Shown here one piece after another: positions 1 through 6,424 of a stretch of DNA of 13,982 nt. Position numbers and translations under genes: made by a program. The notes beneath the pieces were generated by a model. It searched no databases. It was not told the origin of the DNA and saw nothing but the letters and a program-made list of their open reading frames with translations. Positions within the stretch are counted from its first letter, which is position 1, and every line of letters starts with the position of its first letter. The stretch spans positions 1-13,982 of the forward strand of contig CALZJV010000180.1 of NCBI GenBank assembly GCA_945787595.1. Direction: 5' to 3'. The stretch comes from an uncultured Desulfobacterales bacterium (lineage in GTDB: Bacteria > Desulfobacterota > Desulfobacteria > Desulfobacterales > JAFDCJ01).

Positions 1-122
1 AGGCAGACCGTACCCTCAAGGCGCTTCAAGAGGCGGCACGTTCCATCAAGGTTTTGGCGGCATACCTTGAGCGCAATCCCGAAGCGTTGATCCGCGGCAA
101 GGGTAAATCAAAGAGGAGGTGA
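1..122 (+). CDS. pqiB: PqiB-like MCE-domain intermembrane transport protein, C-terminal end only
   Basis: The reading frame is open from base 3 to a TGA at 120-122 and gives about 39 C-terminal residues. They include the stretch AARSIKVLAAYLERNPEALI followed by RGK and a basic tail. This resembles the usual C-terminus of PqiB/YebT-type MCE proteins, where a helical region ends in an LADYLERHPEALIRGK-like sequence. PqiB is an inner-membrane-anchored protein whose stacked MCE rings and C-terminal helical needle span the periplasm and are thought to carry lipids. The MCE domains lie upstream of the window and cannot be checked. The next gene starts 4 bases after the stop and encodes PqiC, which strongly supports the assignment. 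The ribosome binding site of pqiC (AGGAGG, 114-119) lies inside the last codons, so translation is probably coupled. Confidence 0.8.
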   Translation, partial: ADRTLKALQEAARSIKVLAAYLERNPEALIRGKGKSKRR

Positions 123-126
123 AAAA

Positions 127-750
127 ATGAAAGGATTTTTATTGCGACCAAAATACTTGGCAATCATGATCTGTTGGCTGGCATTGGCAGGCTGTTTGGG
201 AGGCCCATCGGCGCCGACAAACTTTTATATGCTCAGCGCCTTGAGTCCTACACAGGCCGGGACATCGGCGGCAACCGCAGAAGGTCGCATCCGTATCGGC
301 CTTGCAACCGTGGTGGTTCCCGAATATTTGAATCGAAATGAGATCGTCGTCAACCTGGATAATACGCTCTATCAGCTGGCAGAGTTTAATCAGTGGGCCG
401 AGCCACTGAACGATAACCTGACACGGGTGCTTGCAGAAAACCTGACAAATCGGCTGCGCGACGATTCCATTGCTGTTTTTCTTTCTTCAGATAGCTCGAT
501 TCCGCTTGACTATCGGCTGGAGGTTGATGTGTTGCGCCTGGACGGCAATTTGGGGGATCAGGTTAGGCTGGTTGCTCAATGGGCGCTTTTGGAAGCTGAG
601 GAAGACGATTTGATACTGATGCGACGATCGGATTATCAGGAGCCGGCCGCGGACACCACATACAAAGGACTAGTATTGGCAAAAAGCCGAACCGTTGAAA
701 AATTGAGCCAAGACATTGCCGCAGCCATCAAAAAGGCACTGGCAAACTAA
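127..750 (+). CDS. pqiC: PqiC (YmbA) family outer-membrane lipoprotein, partner of PqiB
   Basis: This 207-residue protein starts at an ATG 7 bases after a strong AGGAGG site. It has a lipoprotein signal: a basic N-terminus, a hydrophobic stretch and the lipobox LAGC with Cys23 as the lipidated residue. The mature part begins with a short linker and FYMLSAL, the typical opening of the PqiC/ABC-type transport auxiliary lipoprotein family (formerly DUF330). An RIGLATVVVPEYLNR segment follows, also typical of the family, and the length is usual. In E. coli, PqiC is an outer-membrane lipoprotein that docks with the tip of the PqiB needle and helps maintain the envelope. The lipidated cysteine is followed by LGG rather than Asp, consistent with sorting to the outer membrane. 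It is almost certainly co-transcribed with the upstream pqiB-like gene. It is the last gene of that operon as seen here, since a hairpin and a long spacer follow. Confidence 0.88.
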   Translation: MKGFLLRPKYLAIMICWLALAGCLGGPSAPTNFYMLSALSPTQAGTSAATAEGRIRIGLATVVVPEYLNRNEIVVNLDNTLYQLAEFNQWAEPLNDNLTRVLAENLTNRLRDDSIAVFLSSDSSIPLDYRLEVDVLRLDGNLGDQVRLVAQWALLEAEEDDLILMRRSDYQEPAADTTYKGLVLAKSRTVEKLSQDIAAAIKKALAN

Positions 751-756
751 AGATGA

Positions 757-785
757 CCCTCCTTCGCCGAAAAGGCTACGGAGGG
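757..785 (+). terminator. Hairpin just after pqiC, possible terminator or extragenic palindrome
   Basis: CCCTCC (757-762) pairs with GGAGGG (780-785). Inside it GCC (766-768) pairs with GGC (774-776) around an A-rich loop. The hairpin begins 7 bases after the pqiC stop codon. No T-run follows, so it is not a textbook intrinsic terminator. It could instead protect the 3' end of the message or be a REP-like extragenic palindrome. Confidence 0.5.
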
Positions 786-827
786 CATGCAGAAGGCAGT
801 ACACAGAGAAAAGACTTACAGACCTCG

Positions 828-980
828 TTGAATAGTTTACTGGTTTACTGGTTGATTGGATAAATTGTAGTCATGAATTCAGTATGTTAAGATTGTTGAA
901 ACACCAAGTGTCCAATTGTTTTGAAATTATGGGATAAATCCATATTTGCAACCACTTAACTATTCAACTAATCAACCAAT
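828..980. repeat. Intergenic inverted-repeat element with short tandem repeats
   Basis: Bases 828-843 (TTGAATAGTTTACTGG) match the reverse complement of 952-967 (TTGAATAGTTAAGTGG) at 14 of 16 positions, so the two ends face each other. On the left, an 8-base unit is repeated: TTTACTGG at 836-843 and 844-851, then a degenerate TTGATTGG at 852-859. On the right, ATCAACCAAT (971-980) is the complement of a GGTTGATT motif also present on the left. The A/T-rich interior has no ORF. It looks like a small non-coding repeat element or the remnant of a MITE-like unit. Copies elsewhere in the genome cannot be checked from this window. Confidence 0.5.
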
Positions 981-1032
981 GAACGATATCTATAGTTTTT
1001 AATTATTGGGTTGCAAGGAATGAGATAATCGA

Positions 1033-1407
1033 TTGCGGAAAATGGATGATAAACCGAAACCGATCGTCTGTAGTTGGCTAAGACTGGTGTTTTCGCCTAA
1101 AGGGATCTGGTGCTTTTTCCCAGGAATTTTGGGGGTATTTTTCGTATATTGGGCTGAAGCTAATGGTTATCAGGCTTTGATCCTGAAAGCGTATCATGAA
1201 CGCATAGCCATCGGTTTGATGGGTGTTGCGACCGTACTTTTTCTGATGCGTGCGGTTTGCTACCGGATGGAGATTGACTTCATCCTATCTGCCATGTCTG
1301 TGAATTTTCTTTGTCGCGAAATTCATTTTGAGGCTACTGATAATGCAGTGGTTATCATTGCCGGCCTGGTTTTATTCTGGGTTTTGCTCCGTTTTTTGGC
1401 GGATTAG
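1033..1407 (+). CDS. Small three-helix integral membrane protein, function unknown
   Basis: This is a 124-residue ORF. The longest start is a TTG at 1033, placed 12 bases after AAGGA (1016-1020). An ATG at 1042 is an alternative but has no good ribosome binding site of its own, so the start is uncertain. Three hydrophobic segments are visible at about residues 23-42, 57-76 and 103-122. Between the second and third lies a short polar stretch with the motif REIHF (95-99). No signal peptide or catalytic motif is recognised, and I cannot assign a family. It sits alone between an inverted-repeat element upstream and the AsmA-like gene 160 bases downstream. Its membrane composition agrees with the envelope theme of the neighbours. 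Sensible hydrophobic periodicity and the lack of a competing ORF argue that it is a real gene. Confidence 0.6.
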   Translation: MRKMDDKPKPIVCSWLRLVFSPKGIWCFFPGILGVFFVYWAEANGYQALILKAYHERIAIGLMGVATVLFLMRAVCYRMEIDFILSAMSVNFLCREIHFEATDNAVVIIAGLVLFWVLLRFLAD

Positions 1408-1567
1408 GCATTTATAATTTGGTTCTTGCTTTACTGATAACGAAGGCCAAATTAAAAAGATAGAATACCACAAATCTTCAATCTTCAATTGACAAGGTCC
1501 ACTTTTTCCGAGCGCAATCCCTGAAAAAGCTTAATGCCTGAACTATTACAAATTTGAGAAATAACCT

Positions 1568-4500
1568 GTGACGATACAAAGAAAAATAGTTATCGCCATT
1601 ATTGCATGTTTACTTGGCGTTTCAATTCTGCTGCTCGCCGTCGCCATCATTGCGCCGAAGGTGGTCGATTCGAAAGCGGTAAGAGACAAGGTGCGCAGTG
1701 AAATAAAAGAAACAGCCGGTGCCGAAATAGACTTCAAGCACCTGGTTCTTAATTTTTTTCCTCACCCCCATGTCATCGTTAGCCAGGTCGAGCTGTCCAT
1801 ACCCCCGGGTGTCAGGGGAAAGGCGGCTTCCATCAAAATCCAACCCAAAATTTTGCCCCTTTTGCTGGGAAAGATGCAAATCGCCGGCCTCCATCTCGAA
1901 TCAGCCGAACTCGATTATACGCTCCCGCAAAAGCCCGCCAAGGGAAAAACCACTCCACCACCCATCTCAATTTATAATCTGGCAAAAAGGATTCAGTCCA
2001 TCGTCGCAGGCCTGCCGGAATTCAAAATACCGGACCTCGATTTTCAGGTTAACAACAGCAGCGCAAATCTGTTCATCGGCGAACGGAAATTTCTGGAACT
2101 TACAGAGGTTAATTCCCATTTGGAAGGCCCGCCCGCAGAACGAAAAATATCTGTCAGCTGTAAATCCAATCTCTGGCAAGACATTTCCATGAGCGGCCTG
2201 CTGAATACAAGAACCTTTAAAGGCAGCGGTCAGATTCAATTGACTCAATTTCGACCCCAAGGCCTGGTTGCCGATCTGTTTCCCCATTTTCCCATGCGGA
2301 TAACGGATGCACCCGCCAATTTAACGATCGATTTTAAAACGGATGGACCCGGGCAGTTGCAGGCAAAGTTAAATGGGTCCAGCCCCTTCATAAAATTTCG
2401 ATATGCCAAAGAAGCGCTGAATATTAAAAACACCCGCATCAAAGCCGCCATTCAGGTCGATAAAACCTCAGTCAACCTGTCGCTGGCGGAACTGGCCCTG
2501 GATAGCCCGCAGCTGACATTATCCGCCAATTTGGCGCTCGCCCAGAGCACCCCACCGCTCAGCCTGGAGGTTAAGGGCAGCCAAATTGAAGTTGCCTCCA
2601 CGCGGCAGATGGCCCTGGCACTTTCCGGAAAAAATGATGTTGTCAAAGATATTTTCGAAATTGTTAAAGGCGGCAGCGTCCCGTCAATCACCCTAAAGGC
2701 CCAGGGAAACTCGCTCAGCGATCTGGGAAATTTGGATAACATGGTCATCCGGGGACAGATGCGAGACGGCGAAATTACCATCCCCGATATCCAGCTTGAT
2801 CTGACGGACGCCGCCGGAGAGGTTGTCATTGCACGGGGGATACTGGAAGGGCAAAACTTACAGGCTCGCCTGGGAAATTCATTGGGGCAAAATGGCCGTT
2901 TAAAATTGGGCCTCATTGGGGATGTGGCGCCGTTTCACCTGGAAACAAATCTGCGGGCGGACCTGTCAGAGCTGCCGCCGATCCTCGAGCGTCTGGTCGA
3001 TGATAAAAATTTTCAAAAAGAGCTTGCCCTGCTAAAAGAACTGAAAGGCAGCGCCAACGGCAAACTGGTGCTGGGTGAGGATACTGGCAATGTGAAGGTG
3101 AAGGTGGAAGCTTCAAATATTCAGCTGAGCGCCCATTACGGTCGGCTTCCCCATCCGCTGCAAATCATCGGCGGCAATTTTAGCTATGATGAAAACCGAA
3201 TCGGTGTGCGACAATTAAGCGGCAAGCTGGGAAAATCCTCTTTTTCAGATCTTTCGGGCGGCGTGGGCCTGGGAAAAAATCAGGATCTGGCGATTAGATC
3301 CGGCCAATTCGGCCTCCTTTTGGCAGAGATCGTTCCATGGCTCGCATCGTTTGATAAGATGCGCGAAATCTCTAAATTCTATGGCGGCGGCAAAAGTATC
3401 ATGACCCTATCTCAGGTAACGGTGAAGGGTCCCCTGTTCAGCCCCACAAAATGGCATTTTAACATATCCGGTGATGTCAAGGACCTGGTGCTAAAAAATA
3501 TGCCCGGACGTCCGGCACCGTTGACCATCGCCTCTGCAAAATTCAACGCCGATCCGCATACGTTTAATTATACTGATGGTCAAATAAGCATGCTGGATAG
3601 TGCCTGGAAAATATCCGGTGCGCATAAGGACTATTTCAAGGGGATTGATAAAGACGTCAGGCTAAAGTTTGAAGCCCGCCTGGGAGCGAAATTCGTCCAA
3701 TGGTTTTCCAAATCTTTCGACTTGCCTGATGAGATGCACATCCGGCCGCTAACCCTGTCAACATCTCATCTAAGCTACGTTCGGAATGGGGAAAAGACCA
3801 TTTCGGCAGATCTTGTCATACAGGACGGACTTAAGATTTCAGCGGACCTCGTACTGGGTTCCGATAAAATGGCCGTTAAAAAACTGTTCATTCAGGATAA
3901 AGCATCCCGGGCAACCCTGGGGATATCTTTTTACAACGATATAATAACACTTTCGTTTAAAGGGAATTTGCACAAAACGACCTTAGACCAGCTTACAACT
4001 GGAAACCCATGGCTGGCCGGCTGGCTGGAGGGCGATTTCAATGCCCATATCAATATGAAACATCCGCTGAAATCCGCAGCCTGGGGCGAGCTCAAGGGCA
4101 AGGAGATTATCTATCCCTGGAAACCGGACACCCTGCTGAAAATAAACAACGTTGCGGTGACTGCGACCACACATAAGATCAACCTGCAATCGGCGGATCT
4201 AGCCTTCAGCGGCAATCGCCTGCATGCCGCCGGAAATATGACGCGATCGGCCCAAAGCGTGTTGGTTGATATGGACATCACCGCCGATACCGTCGACCTG
4301 AATCATCTGATTCAGGCACTGAAAAACAGCAGTGAGACCAACGGCGGGGGGAAACCCCCCAAATCCCAATCTATTCCGGTACAGGGAAATATTCGTTTCA
4401 AAATCGAGCGGTTCAACATCGGTAAGTTCACCTGGAACCCGCTGCACGCTGATATCAGCCTGAATAACGACACGGCCGAGGTTAGCCTGAAAAAGGCGCT

Positions 4501-5230
4501 CCTATGCGGTATCTCCACGCTGGGAACCCTCAACGTGACGCCGCCAAATATTGAGTTTGACCTTGAAGCTGTCGCCCAAGATCAGAAACTGAATCCCGCC
4601 AAGACGTGTTTGGTGGGCGAAACCTTCAAAGCCGATGGAACCTACAATTTGAAAGGCCGGTTTCAAGGGCGCGGTAAGGCAGAAGATCTGATTAAAACGG
4701 CAACCGGACAGGTGGAGTTTACGGCCAAAGACGGACATATCTATCACGATGTCATCCTGATTGAAGTGTTAAAATTTCTGAATCCGCTCGATGTGTTCGA
4801 AGGTCGGGCAAACCTAAAGGATATGGGGAAAAAGGGGTTTGGCTATCATTCGTTTGGGGTGAAGGCCAAGTTGCAGGACGGCAAGCTTAGCTATGAAGAG
4901 GCCGTTTTGCATGGTCGACCCATGACCGTCACCGCGGCCGGGGTGCACGATCTGCAAAACGGGCGGTTCGATCTAACCCTGCTGGTGGCCCCCCTGGTAA
5001 CCCTGGATCGGATTTTCGAGCACATTCCGCTGATCGGCGGCATTCTTGACACCTTGGATACCATCCCGCTCAGTGTAAAAGGTAGTTTGGATAATATTCA
5101 CACCTACCCGCTGGCACCGTCAGCCGTTGCCTACGAGCTGGCAGAGATGATGAAAAAAACCGTCGAGAGACCGATAAACCTCATTCATGGGGGTAAGGCG
5201 CCAGAAAAAAATAGCAAAGAAGGGGAATGA
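1568..5230 (+). CDS. AsmA/YhdP-like large periplasmic protein with N-terminal membrane anchor
   Basis: This 1220-residue protein starts at GTG (1568) with only a weak GAGAA upstream. One transmembrane helix (about residues 7-29) is followed by DSKAVRDKVRSEIKETAGAEIDFKHL-type sequence. That gives the AsmA N-terminal pattern, in which a short helix leads into the first beta strands and then 'LPLLLGKMQIAGLHLESAEL'-like strands. The long middle part is made of repeated amphipathic beta-strand segments. The last 260 residues or so contain GQVEFTAKDGHIY, a region ending IPLIGGILDTLD (about 1154-1165), and PLSVKGSLDNIHTYPLAPSA. These match the C-terminal region of AsmA-like/YhdP-type proteins (COG2982/COG3164 type). 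Such proteins hang from the inner membrane and form long hydrophobic grooves that are implicated in phospholipid transport to the outer membrane. The presence of PqiBC upstream fits this role. The exact subfamily (AsmA, YhdP or other) is not resolved by eye. Confidence 0.8.
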   Translation: MTIQRKIVIAIIACLLGVSILLLAVAIIAPKVVDSKAVRDKVRSEIKETAGAEIDFKHLVLNFFPHPHVIVSQVELSIPPGVRGKAASIKIQPKILPLLLGKMQIAGLHLESAELDYTLPQKPAKGKTTPPPISIYNLAKRIQSIVAGLPEFKIPDLDFQVNNSSANLFIGERKFLELTEVNSHLEGPPAERKISVSCKSNLWQDISMSGLLNTRTFKGSGQIQLTQFRPQGLVADLFPHFPMRITDAPANLTIDFKTDGPGQLQAKLNGSSPFIKFRYAKEALNIKNTRIKAAIQVDKTSVNLSLAELALDSPQLTLSANLALAQSTPPLSLEVKGSQIEVASTRQMALALSGKNDVVKDIFEIVKGGSVPSITLKAQGNSLSDLGNLDNMVIRGQMRDGEITIPDIQLDLTDAAGEVVIARGILEGQNLQARLGNSLGQNGRLKLGLIGDVAPFHLETNLRADLSELPPILERLVDDKNFQKELALLKELKGSANGKLVLGEDTGNVKVKVEASNIQLSAHYGRLPHPLQIIGGNFSYDENRIGVRQLSGKLGKSSFSDLSGGVGLGKNQDLAIRSGQFGLLLAEIVPWLASFDKMREISKFYGGGKSIMTLSQVTVKGPLFSPTKWHFNISGDVKDLVLKNMPGRPAPLTIASAKFNADPHTFNYTDGQISMLDSAWKISGAHKDYFKGIDKDVRLKFEARLGAKFVQWFSKSFDLPDEMHIRPLTLSTSHLSYVRNGEKTISADLVIQDGLKISADLVLGSDKMAVKKLFIQDKASRATLGISFYNDIITLSFKGNLHKTTLDQLTTGNPWLAGWLEGDFNAHINMKHPLKSAAWGELKGKEIIYPWKPDTLLKINNVAVTATTHKINLQSADLAFSGNRLHAAGNMTRSAQSVLVDMDITADTVDLNHLIQALKNSSETNGGGKPPKSQSIPVQGNIRFKIERFNIGKFTWNPLHADISLNNDTAEVSLKKALLCGISTLGTLNVTPPNIEFDLEAVAQDQKLNPAKTCLVGETFKADGTYNLKGRFQGRGKAEDLIKTATGQVEFTAKDGHIYHDVILIEVLKFLNPLDVFEGRANLKDMGKKGFGYHSFGVKAKLQDGKLSYEEAVLHGRPMTVTAAGVHDLQNGRFDLTLLVAPLVTLDRIFEHIPLIGGILDTLDTIPLSVKGSLDNIHTYPLAPSAVAYELAEMMKKTVERPINLIHGGKAPEKNSKEGE
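4346..4360. repeat. Perfect G6-AAA-C6 inverted repeat inside the AsmA-like gene
   Basis: Six Gs (4346-4351), three As and six Cs (4355-4360) form a perfect GC-only hairpin within the coding region. It encodes a GGGKPP linker at about residues 926-932, between two beta-rich parts of the protein. Both homopolymers are possible slippage sites. Confidence 0.8.
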
Positions 5231-5271
5231 GAACCATGACAAAATAATACATTTTTCTTAAGGACTATGTC

Positions 5272-5301
5272 TTGATATTTACGCAAAGCCGATGGTAACA
5301 T
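5272..5301 (+). promoter_or_regulatory. Candidate sigma-70 promoter for the MipA-like gene
   Basis: TTGATA (5272-5277) and TAACAT (5296-5301) are separated by 18 bases, a reasonable -35/-10 pair about 150 bases before the ATG. It lies in the spacer after the AsmA-like gene, where a new transcription unit is expected. The match is imperfect and unsupported by other data. A further TATACA at 5347-5352 has no convincing -35 partner. Confidence 0.3.
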
Positions 5302-5448
5302 CAGGGGCGGCTGAAAATGAGCAGCAAAATCATTTCACAATTTTTTTATACAGCGGCAGAAGCATCCTCCCTTATCTCATCATCAATAACGCTGAGGGTT
5401 GGAGCTCAGACAACAAAAACAAATTTAAAATTGGAAAGGAGAAGTTCG

Positions 5449-6228
5449 ATGAAACGTCATTTAGTTTTGGTTACATTGGTAGTTGGGATGTTCGTGATCA
5501 GCCTTATTGCCAGTCAGAGTGTGACGGCCCAGGATACAAATCTTGCAGTCGGCCTGGGTATCGGAGTCGCACCGGATTACGAAGGATCCGAAGACTATCA
5601 AGCCGTGCCGCTACCCTTTGTCAATGTGAGGTGGTCCAATCACATGTCGCTCAATTGGCTGGGCAATAAGGTCAAAGCCAATCTGATTCCATCTCCCATC
5701 TGGCGGGGCGGGGTTGTCGGTGAATATATCGCGAAGCGCGATGACGTTGACAACGACCGGGTTGACGATCTGGAAGATGTGGACGCCTCCCTTATGTTGG
5801 GCGCCTTTTTCGGGTTTGAATATGAAAACTGGAGTGCCGATCTCGAAGCCATGGCGGATGTGGCCGACGGCAATGACGGTACTATCGTTCGGCTCAACGG
5901 CGGTTACAGGATCCCCATCGATCAGGCCTGGAACCTTTCTTTGGGGGCTTTCACCACCTGGGCCGATGATGACTACATGGAAGCTTACTTTGAGATCGAC
6001 AACAGAGACTCAGCGCGCAGCGGTCTGAGTACGTCTGATGCCGATTCAGGATTCAAGGATGTGGGACTGAACCTTGTGGCTTCATTTAGCCCCTGGCAGC
6101 ACTGGGGCTTTATGGGCCTGATAAGCTACAAGCGGCTGCTGGACGACGCGGAAGACAGCCCGGTGGTGGACGATGAGGGCGATGAAAATCAATTGGTGGG
6201 TGGAATTTTGGTGACCTACCGCTTTTAG
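5449..6228 (+). CDS. MipA/OmpV-family outer-membrane beta-barrel protein
   Basis: I chose the ATG at 5449 (259 residues) because a strong AAAGGAG (5435-5441) lies 7 bases upstream and the protein then opens with a clear Sec signal peptide: MKRH, a hydrophobic core, and VTA before Gln28. An upstream in-frame ATG at 5317 would add 44 residues with no signal character. The mature protein begins with glycine-rich sequence leading to APDYEGSEDYQAVPLPFVNV, a hallmark of the MipA/OmpV family. An acidic DDVDNDRVDDLEDVD segment follows, and the later GLISYKRLLDDAEDSPVV is also typical. The protein ends in Tyr-Arg-Phe, the C-terminal aromatic signal used by the BAM complex for outer-membrane insertion. 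MipA of E. coli was described as a scaffold for murein-synthesising and hydrolysing enzymes, but most relatives are of unknown function and some act as porin-like barrels. It appears to be a single-gene unit. Confidence 0.87.
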   Translation: MKRHLVLVTLVVGMFVISLIASQSVTAQDTNLAVGLGIGVAPDYEGSEDYQAVPLPFVNVRWSNHMSLNWLGNKVKANLIPSPIWRGGVVGEYIAKRDDVDNDRVDDLEDVDASLMLGAFFGFEYENWSADLEAMADVADGNDGTIVRLNGGYRIPIDQAWNLSLGAFTTWADDDYMEAYFEIDNRDSARSGLSTSDADSGFKDVGLNLVASFSPWQHWGFMGLISYKRLLDDAEDSPVVDDEGDENQLVGGILVTYRF

Positions 6229-6237
6229 CGATCCTGT

Positions 6238-6259
6238 CTGATCGGTTGTCATCGATCAG
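6238..6259 (+). other. Short perfect hairpin just after the MipA-like gene
   Basis: CTGATCG (6238-6244) and CGATCAG (6253-6259) form a perfect 7-bp stem with an 8-base loop, beginning 10 bases after the stop codon. No T-run follows. It may be an RNA 3'-end structure or a protein-binding palindrome. Confidence 0.4.
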
Positions 6260-6287
6260 TTGAAATTATGGATTACTTTAATCAAAA

Positions 6288-6319
6288 GAACTCCTCGCAG
6301 CTCTGCTGCGGGGAGCTTC
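6288..6319 (+). terminator. Terminator-like hairpin between the MipA-like gene and the large receptor
   Basis: CTCCTCGCAG (6291-6300) pairs with CTGCGGGGAG (6306-6315), with one G-T wobble and a 5-base loop. The stem can be extended by GAA (6288-6290) and TTC (6317-6319) around a one-base bulge. A moderately T-rich stretch (CATTACTAGATTT) follows. It separates the barrel gene from the receptor gene and is the best terminator candidate in the window. Confidence 0.65.
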
Positions 6320-6424
6320 ATTACTAGATTTGCTCAGCGTTAACCACGCCCCTGGATTTAACTTTGGTCGGGTCACTTCCAAGATTGTCAGGAATTATAT
6401 TCAGGCCATTATAAGGATATCCGC

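Noticed and set aside
828..980. CRISPR-like array
   Set aside because: The repeats are only 8 bases, directly abutting or inverted, with no regularly spaced spacers and no cas genes nearby.
1416..1453. Inverted repeat AATTTGG / CCAAATT after the small membrane protein gene as a terminator
   Set aside because: The stem is only 7 mostly A-T pairs with a long loop and is followed by A-rich rather than T-rich sequence. The 1474-1487 tandem ATCTTCA pair nearby is also too short to call.
5317..5448. A 44-residue N-terminal extension of the MipA-like protein
   Set aside because: The extension has no signal peptide character. The ATG at 5449 has a strong Shine-Dalgarno sequence and is followed by a normal signal peptide.
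6385..6415. Possible promoter TTGTCA ... TATAAG before the receptor gene
   Set aside because: The -10 element would overlap the ribosome binding site (AAGGA, 6413-6417) and the spacing is 19 bases, so the transcript would lose its translation signal.
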